Assembly: GCF_010730355.1 (NCBI RefSeq)
Contig: NZ_AP022576.1
Location: 3,410,001-3,474,000 of the forward strand
Reading direction: 5' to 3'
From: Mycobacterium florentinum
GTDB taxonomy: Bacteria; Actinomycetota; Actinomycetes; Mycobacteriales; Mycobacteriaceae
DNA: 64,000 nucleotides
How positions within the stretch are numbered: the first letter of the stretch is position 1; each line of letters starts with the position of its first letter. Position numbers and translations under genes: made by a program. Of the stretch, positions 24,930 through 34,440 are shown piece by piece. The notes beneath the pieces are model-generated. The model was not told the DNA's origin and made no database searches. It saw only the letters and a list, made by a program, of their open reading frames with translations.

Positions 24930-25688
24930 TCAGGTCAGAGATGACAGGCCCGACGCGGTGAGCAGATACGAGCCGTGGTGCCCGGGTTCGCCGCCGGCGA
25001 TCGCCGATACCGAGGAGCCGACCAGTTCGGCGGTCAGCGCCGGCCCGGTCGACGCGACGAAGGTGTCGACGTCGACGCCTTGACGCTCGGCATAGGCCGC
25101 AACGGCCTTCGCGCCCAGCTCGGTGGCCGCCGTCAGCCGCGGCAGTACCGAGACGAAGGTGATGCCCAGCCCGGCCCGGTCCGACTCCCCCGCCGCATAG
25201 CCGGCGATGAACCGCACCGTCGACTTCGCCCCCGCATAGCCACCGGACAGTGGCGACCCGTTGACCGCGGCGCCGCTGGACATCAGGATGACCGCGCTGC
25301 CCGGCGCCAACGGGCGCGCCAGCGCGTGGCGGGTCCAGTGAAACGCTTGCGCGACATCAACATTCCAGTTGGCGCTGAAGGTTTCCCAGCTCTGCTCCTG
25401 CAGCGGGCTCATCCGCGGGGCGGAGCCGGCGCACAGCACCAGCGTGCGCGGGTTGTACTTGTCGATCAGCTCGCCGGCCGTGGCCGGGTCGGCGGCGTCG
25501 GCGACCACCGGGATGAAGGAGTCGCCGAGTTCACCGCGAACCTCGTCGAGCAGGGCGGCGGTGCGTGCGATGCCGACGACCCCGGCACCGGCTTCGGTCA
25601 GCGCGGCCGCGATCGCGCGACCGAACCCGCGACTCGCACCGGTCACGATCGCGGTGGTGCCCGCAAGTTTCTGGTTGGACCGGTTCAT
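24930..25688 (-). CDS. Short-chain dehydrogenase next to ECF sigma factor
   Basis: A 252-residue SDR: TGASRGFGRA cofactor loop, CAGSAPR in place of NNAG, MSSGAA serine and YAGAK active site. The ATG at 25688 is preferred; the reading frame continues 19 codons upstream to a start lacking a ribosome site. Transcribed away from the sigma factor gene and toward the DUF899 gene. Substrate unknown. Confidence 0.82.
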   Translation of the reverse strand: MNRSNQKLAGTTAIVTGASRGFGRAIAAALTEAGAGVVGIARTAALLDEVRGELGDSFIPVVADAADPATAGELIDKYNPRTLVLCAGSAPRMSPLQEQSWETFSANWNVDVAQAFHWTRHALARPLAPGSAVILMSSGAAVNGSPLSGGYAGAKSTVRFIAGYAAGESDRAGLGITFVSVLPRLTAATELGAKAVAAYAERQGVDVDTFVASTGPALTAELVGSSVSAIAGGEPGHHGSYLLTASGLSSLT

Positions 25689-25870
25689 TTGCGTACTCGC
25701 TTCCTTGGTGAACTCTGCCGGTGCAACCCCGGCGTGGCTAGACATCCACTGGTTCAGATACGGCGCTTCGACCGAATTGATCGGCCGAAGGGCGATGAAT
25801 TTCGCCGGCCCGATGTCTCTGTAGAAGGAGTAGCGTTTCGGCCCACCCCGCGAGACATAGGAGAGCGCCG

Positions 25871-26827
25871 GTGCCGGCTCAGCAGGATTTCATCGAGCAG
25901 GCCGCCCCGTATCGCGGCGAGTTGATTGCGCACTGTTACCGGATGCTCGGCTCGGTGCACGACGCCGAAGACCTCGTCCAGGAGACCTATCTGCGCGGCT
26001 GGCGTGGTTATCAGGCATTCGAGGAGCGCGCCGCGCTGCGGACCTGGCTGTACCGGATCGCCACCACGGCATGCCTGCGCGCGCTGGAGAACCGCGCCCG
26101 CCGCGTGCTGCCGGCCGGCCTGGGCGACAGCTCAATTGACCCGGATACCGACCTCGACGGCGGCGGCGCCGCCCATCAGTGGCTGGAGCCCATCCCCGAC
26201 ACGCGTGTGTTCGCGACGCCGGAAGACACCGTGACGGCGCGGCACAGCGTGCGACTGGCCGTGATGACGGCCCTGCAGGAACTCCCCGCGCGTCAGCGGG
26301 CCGTGCTGATTCTGCGTGACGTCGTGCAGTTCAGCGCGGCCGAAGTTGCCGAACTCCTCGACACCACACCCGCCTCGGTCAACAGCGCGCTGCAGCGGGC
26401 CCGGGCCCGCCTCGCCGAGGTCTCCCCCACCGAAGACGAGGTGGCCGAGCCCGGCGATGCCAAGCGCCGCGAATTGCTCGACCGCTACTGTGCGGCATTC
26501 GAAAGCGCCGATATGGCCGCGCTGACCGAGCTGCTGCAAACGGACGTCAAACTCGAAATGCCGCCGCTGCCGGTGTGGTTCACCGGCCGCGATACCGTGC
26601 TGGAATTCCTTGCCGCGCGCGCATTTACAACACCCGGCGACATTGTCATGGTCCCGACCGCCGCGAATGCCCAACCCGCCGTGGCCGAGTACCGCCGCGC
26701 CTCCGACGGCGTTATGCGGGCCCATTCGATACACGTCATCACGCCGCGTGCCGATGGCGTTGCCGCCATAACGGTTTTCCTCGACCCGGCCTTGTTCGCG
26801 ACGTTTGATCTGCCGTCCAGCCGGTAA
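25871..26827 (+). CDS. ECF sigma factor with C-terminal SnoaL-like domain (SigG-like)
   Basis: A 318-residue ECF sigma factor. Region 2 includes AHCYRMLGSVHDAEDLVQET and WLYRIATTACLRAL; region 4 is LPARQRAVLILRDVVQFSAAEVAELLDT. The last 120 residues form a SnoaL-like domain (LLDRYCAAFESADMAALTEL, MPPLPVWFTGRD), as in M. tuberculosis SigG and the SigX5/TIGR02960 group. There is no adjacent anti-sigma gene; in such factors the C-terminal domain takes over regulation. GTG start. Divergent SDR and DUF899 genes are candidate targets. Confidence 0.9.
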   Translation: MPAQQDFIEQAAPYRGELIAHCYRMLGSVHDAEDLVQETYLRGWRGYQAFEERAALRTWLYRIATTACLRALENRARRVLPAGLGDSSIDPDTDLDGGGAAHQWLEPIPDTRVFATPEDTVTARHSVRLAVMTALQELPARQRAVLILRDVVQFSAAEVAELLDTTPASVNSALQRARARLAEVSPTEDEVAEPGDAKRRELLDRYCAAFESADMAALTELLQTDVKLEMPPLPVWFTGRDTVLEFLAARAFTTPGDIVMVPTAANAQPAVAEYRRASDGVMRAHSIHVITPRADGVAAITVFLDPALFATFDLPSSR

Positions 26828-26987
26828 ACTTTCCGAGGGACGCGATTACAGCCGCTGGTAACTCAGCGAATTCCCAGCCACCAAAGCCGTTGGTGTCATC
26901 GTACGGCCTGACTTCGGGCGCAGATGTGGACAGGTCCCGAACACCCCAGGATCATTAGCGCGACAGACGTATTTGAAGGATGACCGA

Positions 26988-29900
26988 ATGAAGATTCCGG
27001 GTGTAACCAGCGTCGTCGCTGGTCTCACCGACGGAGCTGCCCAGCTGGTGAAAGCAGGTGTGTCCACTGCCGCCGGCGCCGCGGGCGCGGTCCAGGTCCT
27101 GGCGAGCCCGGTGGTCGAACTGGCCGGCCCGGTGGTGCAGTCGATGGCCGACTCCACCAGCCGCGCACTCGGGATCACGCCCTCATCCAACGGATCTGCG
27201 GGCCCCATCACACCTCCGGTGCGCTGGCAAAGCGGTCGGCGGGTGCACCTGGACCTGGATCCGTTGCTGCCGTTCTCGCGGTGGTACGAGTACTCGGCGG
27301 TCGTCGAGGAACCTGTTCGGCGAATTCCGGGCGTGGCCGAGGCCCATGTCGAGGGCTCGCTGGGCCGGTTGGTGTTCGAGCTCTCCGAGGACGCCGAAGA
27401 CTACGACGACGTCGTGGACGAGGTCCGGTCGACTGTTGCCGCCATTGCCGCGGACCTGGCGACCACCAAGTCGGACGTACCGATTTCCGCGCCGTTCGCC
27501 GACCCGGGTAACCCGCTGGCGATCCTGGTGCCGCTCACCTCGGCGGCCATGGACATGGTCGCGATGACCGCCGCCGTCACCGGCTGGGTGACCCGCCTGC
27601 CCGCGGCACCGCAGACCACCCGGGCCGCGGCCGCCCTGATCAACCACCAACCGCGCATGGTGTCGGTGCTGGAGTCGCGACTGGGGCGGGTGGGCACCGA
27701 CATCGTGCTCGCCGCCACCACAGCAGCGGCGCACGGGCTCACCCAATCGTTCGGCACACCGTTTCTCGATATGACGCAACGGACCCTGCAGATCACCGAA
27801 GCAGCGGCGCACCGGCGGGTGTGGCGAGAGCGCGAGCCGCACCTGGCCTCGCCCGAGCGGCCGCAGGCTCCGGTGGTCCCGGTCATCTCCTCGGCCGGAG
27901 CCAAATCGCACGTCCCACGGCACAGCTGGGCCGCCGCCGCGGCCGGCGAGGCCTCACACGTCGTGGTCGGCGGCGCCATCGACGCGGCGATGGACACCGA
28001 GAAGGGCTCGATGGCCGGGCCGGTGGAGTCCTATGTCGAATCGGCGGCCAACGGCTCGCTGATCGCAGCGGCCAGTGCGCTGGTGGCCGGCGGCGGCACC
28101 GAAGACGCGGCGGCCGCGATCGAGGCCGGGGTGCCCCGGGCCGCGCACATGGGCCGCCAGGCGTTCGCCTCGACGCTGGGCCGCGGGCTTGCCAACGGCG
28201 GACAGCTGGTCCTCGACCCCGGCGCCCTGCGCCGCTTGGACCGGTTGAAAGTGGTCGTCATCGACGGCGCGGCACTGCGCGGTGATCACCGCGCCGTTTT
28301 GAAATCGATCGGCGAGGCACCCGGATGGGACGACGACCGCGTTTACGAGGTCGCCGACGCGCTGTTGCACGGTGAAGAGGCTCCCGAGCCCGATCCCGAC
28401 GAATTGCCCGCCACCGGTGCACACCTGAGATGGGTTCCGCTGCAAGGCCCGTCGGCCACCCCCGCGCAGGGCCTGGAAAGCGCCGACCTCATCGTCGACG
28501 GCGAATGCGTCGGCACGGTCGAAGTCGGCTGGGAAGTCGACCCGTACGCGATCCCGTTGCTGCAGACCGCGAATCGGACCGGGGCGCGAGTGGTCTTGCG
28601 TCACGTGGCCGGCACCGAGGACCTGACCGCCAGCGTCGCCGCGACACATCCGCCCGGCACACCGCTGCTGACCGTGGTGCGTGACCTGCGCAGCGATCGC
28701 GGCCCGGTGTTGCTGATCACCGCCGTGCACCGCGACTTCGCGTCGACCGATACGCTGGCCGCACTGGCTATCGCCGATGTTGGTGTGGCACTTGATGATC
28801 CACGCGCCGCGACGCCGTGGACCGCGGACATCATCACCGGCACCGACCTGGCCGACGCGGTTCGGATCCTGTCCGCGATTCCGGTGGCCCGCTCGGCCAG
28901 CGAATCGGCGATACACCTAGCCCAGGGCGGCACAACGCTGGCCGGGCTGCTGCTGGTCACCGGCAGCGAGCAGGAGCGGCCCAACAACCCGGCGAGCTTC
29001 CGCCGCTGGCTCAACCCGGTCAACGCCGCCGCCGTCACCGCACTGATCGCCGGAACCTTCTCGGCCAGTAGGGTTTTGCGCCTGCCCGACCCCACCCCAC
29101 AGCCGCTCACCGCCTGGCACGCGCTGGATCCCGAGATCGTGTACTCGCGGCTGGCCGGCGGCTCGCGACCGCTGGCGGTGGAGACCCTGACCCCGTCCTG
29201 GCGCCGCCGCCTCGACGACCTGTCCTACAGCCCGCCGTTCGCGGGGCTGCGCGCGCCGCTGCACAACCTGGCGCGGCTGGCCGCGGCTACCCGGGTCGAG
29301 CTCTCCGACCCGCTGACCCCGATCCTGGCCGTGGGCGCCGCCGCGTCGGCCATCGTCGGCAGCAACATCGACGCGCTGCTGGTCGGCGGCGTCATGACCG
29401 CCAACGCGATAACCGGTGGGGCACAACGGCTGCGGGCCGAAGCAGCCGCTGCCGAACTGTTCGCCGAGCAGGATCAGCTGGTGCGCCGCGTCGCGGTCCC
29501 CGCCGTGGCCACCACCCGGCGCCGGCTGGAGGCGGCCCAGCGCGCTACCCGCACTGTCACGGTGTCCGCCAAGTCGCTGCGGCCCGGCGACGTCATCGAC
29601 CTGGCCGCACCGGAGGTGATTCCGGCCGACGCGCGGCTGCTGGTGGCCGAGGACCTCGAGGTCGACGAGTCGCTGCTCACCGGCGAGTCGCTGCCGGTGG
29701 ACAAGCAGGTGGAACCCGTCGCCGTCAACGACCCCGAACGGGCGAGCATGCTGTTCGAGGGCAGCACGATCGTCGCGGGCCGCGCTCGCGCGATCGTGGT
29801 GGCGACCGGGGTCAATACCGCTGCGCACCGGGCGATTTCGGCGGTGGCCGACGTCGAGACGGCGGCCGGAGTCCAGGCCCGGCTGCGCGAGCTCACTTCC

Positions 29901-31853
29901 AAGGTGCTGCCGCTGACCCTGACCGGTGGCGCCGCGGTGACCGCCCTGGCGTTGCTGCGCCGCGCGTCGCTGCGGCAGGCGGTCGCCGATGGCGTCGCGA
30001 TCGCGGTGGCCGCCGTTCCGGAGGGTCTACCGCTGGTCGCCACGCTGTCCCAGCTGGCCGCGGCTCAGCGCCTGACGTCGCACGGGGTGCTGGTCCGCTC
30101 GCCACGCACGATCGAAGCCCTGGGCCGCGTCGACACCGTATGTTTCGACAAGACAGGCACTCTCACCGAGAACCGGCTGCGTGTGCTGTGCGCGATGCCG
30201 CACGATGCCCGGCCGGGCGATCCATTCCCGGAAGCCGAGGATCCGCGCTCGGCCGCGGTGCTGCGGGCGGCCGCCTGGGCCTCCCCGCAGCCCCAGGACG
30301 GTCAGGGCCACGCGCACGCCACCGACGAGGCCATCATCACCGCGGCGAGTTTCCTTCTCACCAAGAACAAGGCGGGTTGGCGGCTGCTCGCCGAGGTGCC
30401 GTTCGAGTCCAGCCGTGGTTACGCCGCCGCGATCGGCACCCTGAGCGCGGAGGCGGACAAGCCGGTGCTGATGCTCAAGGGCGCGCCCGAGGTGGTGTTG
30501 CCCCGTTGCCGGTTCGCCGACCCGGAAGCCGACCGTGCGCATGCGGAGTCGGTGGTGCGCAGCCTCGCCGAGCGGGGCTTGCGGGTGCTGGCGGTGGCCC
30601 GGCGCCCCTGGCCCAACGGGACCACTCACGATGAGGACACCGATGTCGACGCGGTCGACACCTACGCGCAGGAGCTCGAGTTGCTGGGCTACGTCGGGCT
30701 GGCCGACACCGCACGGGCATCGTCGCGCCCGCTGATCGAGGCGCTGGAAGCCGCCGGCCGCGAGGTGGTGCTGATCACCGGCGACCACCCGATCACCGCG
30801 CGGGCGATCGCCCGCCAGCTGGGACTTCCGGCGGATGCCCGGGTCATCACCGGCACCGATCTGGCCGGTCTCGACGAGGACGCCGCCGCCAAGGTCGTAT
30901 CGAACGTGCAGGTGTTCGCCCGCGTCAGCCCGGAGCAGAAGGTGCAGATCGTGGCGGCGCTGCAACGCTGCGGGCGGGTGACGGCGATGGTCGGCGACGG
31001 CGCCAACGACGCCGCCGCGATCCGGATGGCCGACGTGGGCATCGGCGTGAGCGGCCGCGGTTCGTCGGCCGCCCGCAGCGCCGCCGACATCGTCTTGACC
31101 GACCGCGACCTGTCCGTGCTGCTCGACGCGCTGGTCGAGGGCCGCAGCATGTGGGCCGGCGTTCGCGACGCCGTCACCATCCTGGTCGGCGGCAACGTCG
31201 GCGAGGTGCTGTTCACCATCATCGGGACCGCGTTCGGCCAGGGCCGCGCGCCGGTGGGAACCCGTCAGCTGCTGCTGGTGAACCTGCTCACCGACATGTT
31301 CCCCGCGCTGGCGGTTGCCGTAACCTCGCAGTACGTCGAACCCGACGAGGCCGAGTACGAATCCGAGGAACAGGCCGAAAAGGCCCGCGCCGCACACCGA
31401 CTCGCGGTGCTGACCGGACCCACCCCGTCGCTCGATGCCCCGCTGATGCGCCAGATCGTCACCCGCGGCGTCGTCACGGCCGCCGGCGCTACCGCCGCCT
31501 GGACCATCGGCCGCTGGACACCGGGCAGCGAGCGCCGGACGGCGACAATGGGATTGACGGCCCTGGTGACGACGCAGCTCGCCCAGACCCTGCTGACACG
31601 CCAGCACAGTCCGCTCGTCGTGGCGACCGCGCTGGGCAGCGCGGGCGTCTTGGTCGGCATCGTTCAGACCCCGGTGATCAGCCAGTTCTTCGGATGCACG
31701 CCGCTGGGACCGGTCGCGTGGTCGGGCGTGATGGGCGCCACCGCGGGCGCCACCGCGATCTCGTGGCTGGCACCCAACTGGCTGAACAAGACCGTCGGCG
31801 TCCTCCAGCCCGACGGCGCGGCCGAAGACGAGCAGGACACCCCGGAGGCTTAG
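26988..31853 (+). CDS. ctpI: Very large cation-transporting P-type ATPase, CtpI family
   Basis: A 1,621-residue P-type ATPase, the size of M. tuberculosis CtpI (Rv0107c). The first 700 residues are specific to this group, with a degenerate HMA-like domain near 90-165 (VPRRIPGVAEAHVEGS region) and a vestigial ATPase-like segment. The core has TGESLPVDK (about 898), PEGLP, the phosphorylation site DKTGT with Asp1054, and the hinge GDGAND (about 1337). The transported ion is not known; PEGLP in TM4 is like P2-type pumps. The ATG at 26988 has GAAGGA 7 nt upstream. The CobW-like gene and a ribosomal L28 gene nearby recall the Rv0105c-Rv0107c neighbourhood. Confidence 0.93.
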   Translation: MKIPGVTSVVAGLTDGAAQLVKAGVSTAAGAAGAVQVLASPVVELAGPVVQSMADSTSRALGITPSSNGSAGPITPPVRWQSGRRVHLDLDPLLPFSRWYEYSAVVEEPVRRIPGVAEAHVEGSLGRLVFELSEDAEDYDDVVDEVRSTVAAIAADLATTKSDVPISAPFADPGNPLAILVPLTSAAMDMVAMTAAVTGWVTRLPAAPQTTRAAAALINHQPRMVSVLESRLGRVGTDIVLAATTAAAHGLTQSFGTPFLDMTQRTLQITEAAAHRRVWREREPHLASPERPQAPVVPVISSAGAKSHVPRHSWAAAAAGEASHVVVGGAIDAAMDTEKGSMAGPVESYVESAANGSLIAAASALVAGGGTEDAAAAIEAGVPRAAHMGRQAFASTLGRGLANGGQLVLDPGALRRLDRLKVVVIDGAALRGDHRAVLKSIGEAPGWDDDRVYEVADALLHGEEAPEPDPDELPATGAHLRWVPLQGPSATPAQGLESADLIVDGECVGTVEVGWEVDPYAIPLLQTANRTGARVVLRHVAGTEDLTASVAATHPPGTPLLTVVRDLRSDRGPVLLITAVHRDFASTDTLAALAIADVGVALDDPRAATPWTADIITGTDLADAVRILSAIPVARSASESAIHLAQGGTTLAGLLLVTGSEQERPNNPASFRRWLNPVNAAAVTALIAGTFSASRVLRLPDPTPQPLTAWHALDPEIVYSRLAGGSRPLAVETLTPSWRRRLDDLSYSPPFAGLRAPLHNLARLAAATRVELSDPLTPILAVGAAASAIVGSNIDALLVGGVMTANAITGGAQRLRAEAAAAELFAEQDQLVRRVAVPAVATTRRRLEAAQRATRTVTVSAKSLRPGDVIDLAAPEVIPADARLLVAEDLEVDESLLTGESLPVDKQVEPVAVNDPERASMLFEGSTIVAGRARAIVVATGVNTAAHRAISAVADVETAAGVQARLRELTSKVLPLTLTGGAAVTALALLRRASLRQAVADGVAIAVAAVPEGLPLVATLSQLAAAQRLTSHGVLVRSPRTIEALGRVDTVCFDKTGTLTENRLRVLCAMPHDARPGDPFPEAEDPRSAAVLRAAAWASPQPQDGQGHAHATDEAIITAASFLLTKNKAGWRLLAEVPFESSRGYAAAIGTLSAEADKPVLMLKGAPEVVLPRCRFADPEADRAHAESVVRSLAERGLRVLAVARRPWPNGTTHDEDTDVDAVDTYAQELELLGYVGLADTARASSRPLIEALEAAGREVVLITGDHPITARAIARQLGLPADARVITGTDLAGLDEDAAAKVVSNVQVFARVSPEQKVQIVAALQRCGRVTAMVGDGANDAAAIRMADVGIGVSGRGSSAARSAADIVLTDRDLSVLLDALVEGRSMWAGVRDAVTILVGGNVGEVLFTIIGTAFGQGRAPVGTRQLLLVNLLTDMFPALAVAVTSQYVEPDEAEYESEEQAEKARAAHRLAVLTGPTPSLDAPLMRQIVTRGVVTAAGATAAWTIGRWTPGSERRTATMGLTALVTTQLAQTLLTRQHSPLVVATALGSAGVLVGIVQTPVISQFFGCTPLGPVAWSGVMGATAGATAISWLAPNWLNKTVGVLQPDGAAEDEQDTPEA

Positions 31854-33409
31854 GTCGCCAGTTCCTTCCGGATGACCTTGCCGGCGGGGTTGCGCGGAAT
31901 GCTGTCGACGACGTGGATATCCCTGGGCTGTTCGAAGCGAGAAACCTTGTCCTTCAAGTACTCCCGTAGCGCCGCGACATCGATTTGACGCGCGGCGCGA
32001 GCCACGACGAAGGCGGCCAGCCGGCGTCCGAACTGTTCGTCGGCAACCCCGACGACGGCGTTCTCGGCGACGTCGGGATACGCGGCGAGCGCGTTCTCCA
32101 GCGCCCGCGGGTACACGTTTTCACCACCCGACACGATCATGTCGTCCTCGCGGCCGACGATGTAGAGCCGGCCCGAGTTGTCCAGATAGCCCATGTCGCC
32201 GGTGCTGGTCATCTGGTCGATGACGGCCTTGTCGGCACCGCCGATGTAACCCTTGGTCGTCAGCTCGCCGCCCACGAAAATCCGGCCCGTCACGCGCGGC
32301 CCGACGGCCCGGCCGGTTTTGTCGAAGATCCGAACCGGGCATCCCGCGACCGGCCGCCCCACCGTGTCGGGGGCATGACGCAACTCCAAAGGTGTTGCCA
32401 AAGCGCCGATTCCGACCTCGGTGGAACCGTATCCGTTGTAGAGGATGTCGCCGTAGGAGTCCATGAAGCGGCGCGCCAGGCTCGGATCAAGCCGATCACC
32501 GCTGGATATCACGACCTGAAGCGACAACGGGTTTCGCATCCGCACCCGTTGCGGTAAATCCATGATGCGCGCCAGCATGATCGGGACCACGCTGAGCGCG
32601 TCGGCGCGCTGCAGCGATGCCTGGGCCAGCGTCGTCTCGGCATCGAAGCGCCGATGCGTCAGAACCGTGCCGCCCAGGCTGACGGTGAGCATCAGCATGC
32701 CCAGGCCGAGGCCGTGAAACATCGGTACCGCCACCGCGATTCGTGATCCGACGCGCAGCCCGGTGCGCTGGAGAATGGTCATGCCGACGCCCACTCCCGA
32801 ACTCATCCGAGGCATCCGCGGAACGCCCTTTGGCACACCCGTGGTACCCGAGGTCAGCAGAATCAGTCGACCGGACTCGACGACGCGCGGTCGCGGCGCG
32901 CCCGGCCGGATCAGCACGGTTGCCGGATCGATCACGCCGACCGACGGCGCGGCGTCGGCGACCCGATCGACAAACTCGTTGTCGCAGAACATGTTTCTGA
33001 TCTGGTGTGAATCCAGCGCATCCGCGAGAGCCGTGCTGCGAAACTCCGTGTTCACCAGCACCACGTCGGCTCCGACCAGGGCCGCGGCGAACACGGAAGC
33101 CGCGAAGTCACTGCCGTTGCGGCACATGATCCCCACCGCCTCGCCCGGGCCGGCGCCATCGCGGACGAGCTCGTGAGCGAGCGCCTCGGCCTTGCACTGC
33201 AACTCGCGGTAGCTCAGTGCCCCCTCGTCGTCGATGATCGCCGTGCGCTCCGGCCAGCGCGCCGCCGCGACAGCCAGCAGCGTGGACAGGTTGGTGCCGC
33301 CCCGATAGACCTCGCGGATCAGCCGCACCGCCGCGATCGGGGTGGGCACACTCAGCAGCCGCGACGACAACAGGGCCCGGGCCGTCGTGGCGGCCACACC
33401 GTCGGTCAT
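31850..33409 (-). CDS. Acyl-CoA synthetase (FadD-like)
   Basis: A 519-residue ANL enzyme: LILLTSGTTGVPKGVPR, YGSTEVGIG, STGDMGYLD and the C-terminal PRNPAGKVIRKEL with the catalytic lysine. The ATG at 33409 has AAAGGA 6 nt upstream and overlaps the stop of the upstream SDR (ATGA); the 115 codons before it are out-of-frame reading of the SDR. It overlaps the end of ctpI by 4 bp, tail to tail. A long-chain or otherwise hydrophobic acid is the usual substrate of this subgroup. Confidence 0.9.
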   Translation of the reverse strand: MTDGVAATTARALLSSRLLSVPTPIAAVRLIREVYRGGTNLSTLLAVAAARWPERTAIIDDEGALSYRELQCKAEALAHELVRDGAGPGEAVGIMCRNGSDFAASVFAAALVGADVVLVNTEFRSTALADALDSHQIRNMFCDNEFVDRVADAAPSVGVIDPATVLIRPGAPRPRVVESGRLILLTSGTTGVPKGVPRMPRMSSGVGVGMTILQRTGLRVGSRIAVAVPMFHGLGLGMLMLTVSLGGTVLTHRRFDAETTLAQASLQRADALSVVPIMLARIMDLPQRVRMRNPLSLQVVISSGDRLDPSLARRFMDSYGDILYNGYGSTEVGIGALATPLELRHAPDTVGRPVAGCPVRIFDKTGRAVGPRVTGRIFVGGELTTKGYIGGADKAVIDQMTSTGDMGYLDNSGRLYIVGREDDMIVSGGENVYPRALENALAAYPDVAENAVVGVADEQFGRRLAAFVVARAARQIDVAALREYLKDKVSRFEQPRDIHVVDSIPRNPAGKVIRKELAT

Positions 33410-34302
33410 CCCCGGTCCTTTCGTCCGCGCGAATCGGCGAAGAACCGGCGATGCCACAACCGGGCGGCCCAGTCGGCCGGACCGGCCAGCAGCACCGAGG
33501 CCAGCTCGGCCGGAAACACCCAGGGCGGTTCGTTGCTGCGCGGACGCTCGATGACCGCCTTGGCGATGGCGTCGGCGGCCTCGTCGGGGGACAGACCGGG
33601 AAGGCGGCCCAGGATCGGCGTCGGTGCGATCATCCGCGTGCGCACCAGGGCGAAGTACACCGACGTGACGTCGACACCGTCGGCGTGCAATTCCGGCGCC
33701 ACGCTGCGCAGCCAGCGGTCGAAAGCGCCCTTGGACGCCTGATACGCGCCCCATTGCGGACCCGGCACCACCCGCACGCCGACGCTCGACACGTTCACGA
33801 TGTGGCCGCGGCCGTTTTCCCGCATGGCCGGCAGCAGTCCCAGCAGCAGCCAGATCGGCCCCAGGTAGTTGATGTCGATGGTGCGCTGGAAATCGTGTGG
33901 GCGGTCGTACTGGTGATGCAGCGAACGGCGCAGCGATTTGCCGGCATTGCTGACCACGATGTCGAGCGGGCCGTGGTTCTCGGTGATCTGTTTGGTCAGC
34001 ACGTGGACGGCGGCCTCGTCGCTCAGATCGGTCGGATAGGCGATGGCGTTCCCGCCACCGGCGTTGATCGCCGCGGCGAGGTCGTCGAGGCGCTCCGCCG
34101 ATCGCGCGACGACCAGCACCGTCGCTCCGGCCGCCGCCAGCCTGCGGGCAGTCGCCTCACCGATGCCGTAGGACGCACCGGTGACCAGGACCGTCTTGCC
34201 CGAAACCGCGGCGCGCAGCCTGTCGGGATCCGCCACCCGCGCCGGGTTGGCCAATCGGTCCGTCGCCGTCTTCAAGGCCTGGCCTATCAAGTTCACCTTC
34301 AC
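33406..34302 (-). CDS. Short-chain dehydrogenase paired with acyl-CoA synthetase
   Basis: A 298-residue SDR: TGASYGIGEATA, SNAGKS, NVSSVG and YQASK, with a C-terminal membrane-proximal tail (VLLAGPADWAARLWHRRFF). This matches the mycobacterial SDRs that act on lipid or acyl substrates next to fadD genes. GTG start at 34302 without a clear ribosome site. Translationally coupled to the synthetase. Confidence 0.87.
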   Translation of the reverse strand: MKVNLIGQALKTATDRLANPARVADPDRLRAAVSGKTVLVTGASYGIGEATARRLAAAGATVLVVARSAERLDDLAAAINAGGGNAIAYPTDLSDEAAVHVLTKQITENHGPLDIVVSNAGKSLRRSLHHQYDRPHDFQRTIDINYLGPIWLLLGLLPAMRENGRGHIVNVSSVGVRVVPGPQWGAYQASKGAFDRWLRSVAPELHADGVDVTSVYFALVRTRMIAPTPILGRLPGLSPDEAADAIAKAVIERPRSNEPPWVFPAELASVLLAGPADWAARLWHRRFFADSRGRKDRG

Positions 34303-34440
34303 ACCGCATTCACCGAGATGGCGTGCCGAGTCCGGGTGCAGCGCTGCTTTCCCAACGCTTTGCGACTCGTAACCTACAGCTACCAGACCACCCGCACAGG
34401 CCGAACCGGTGGTCCCGGCTAAACGTGACGCGGTGTTAGT

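Noticed and set aside
31850..33754. A 634-residue version of the acyl-CoA synthetase
   Set aside because: The first 115 codons are the SDR gene read in another frame; the ATG at 33409 has a proper ribosome site and overlaps the SDR stop.
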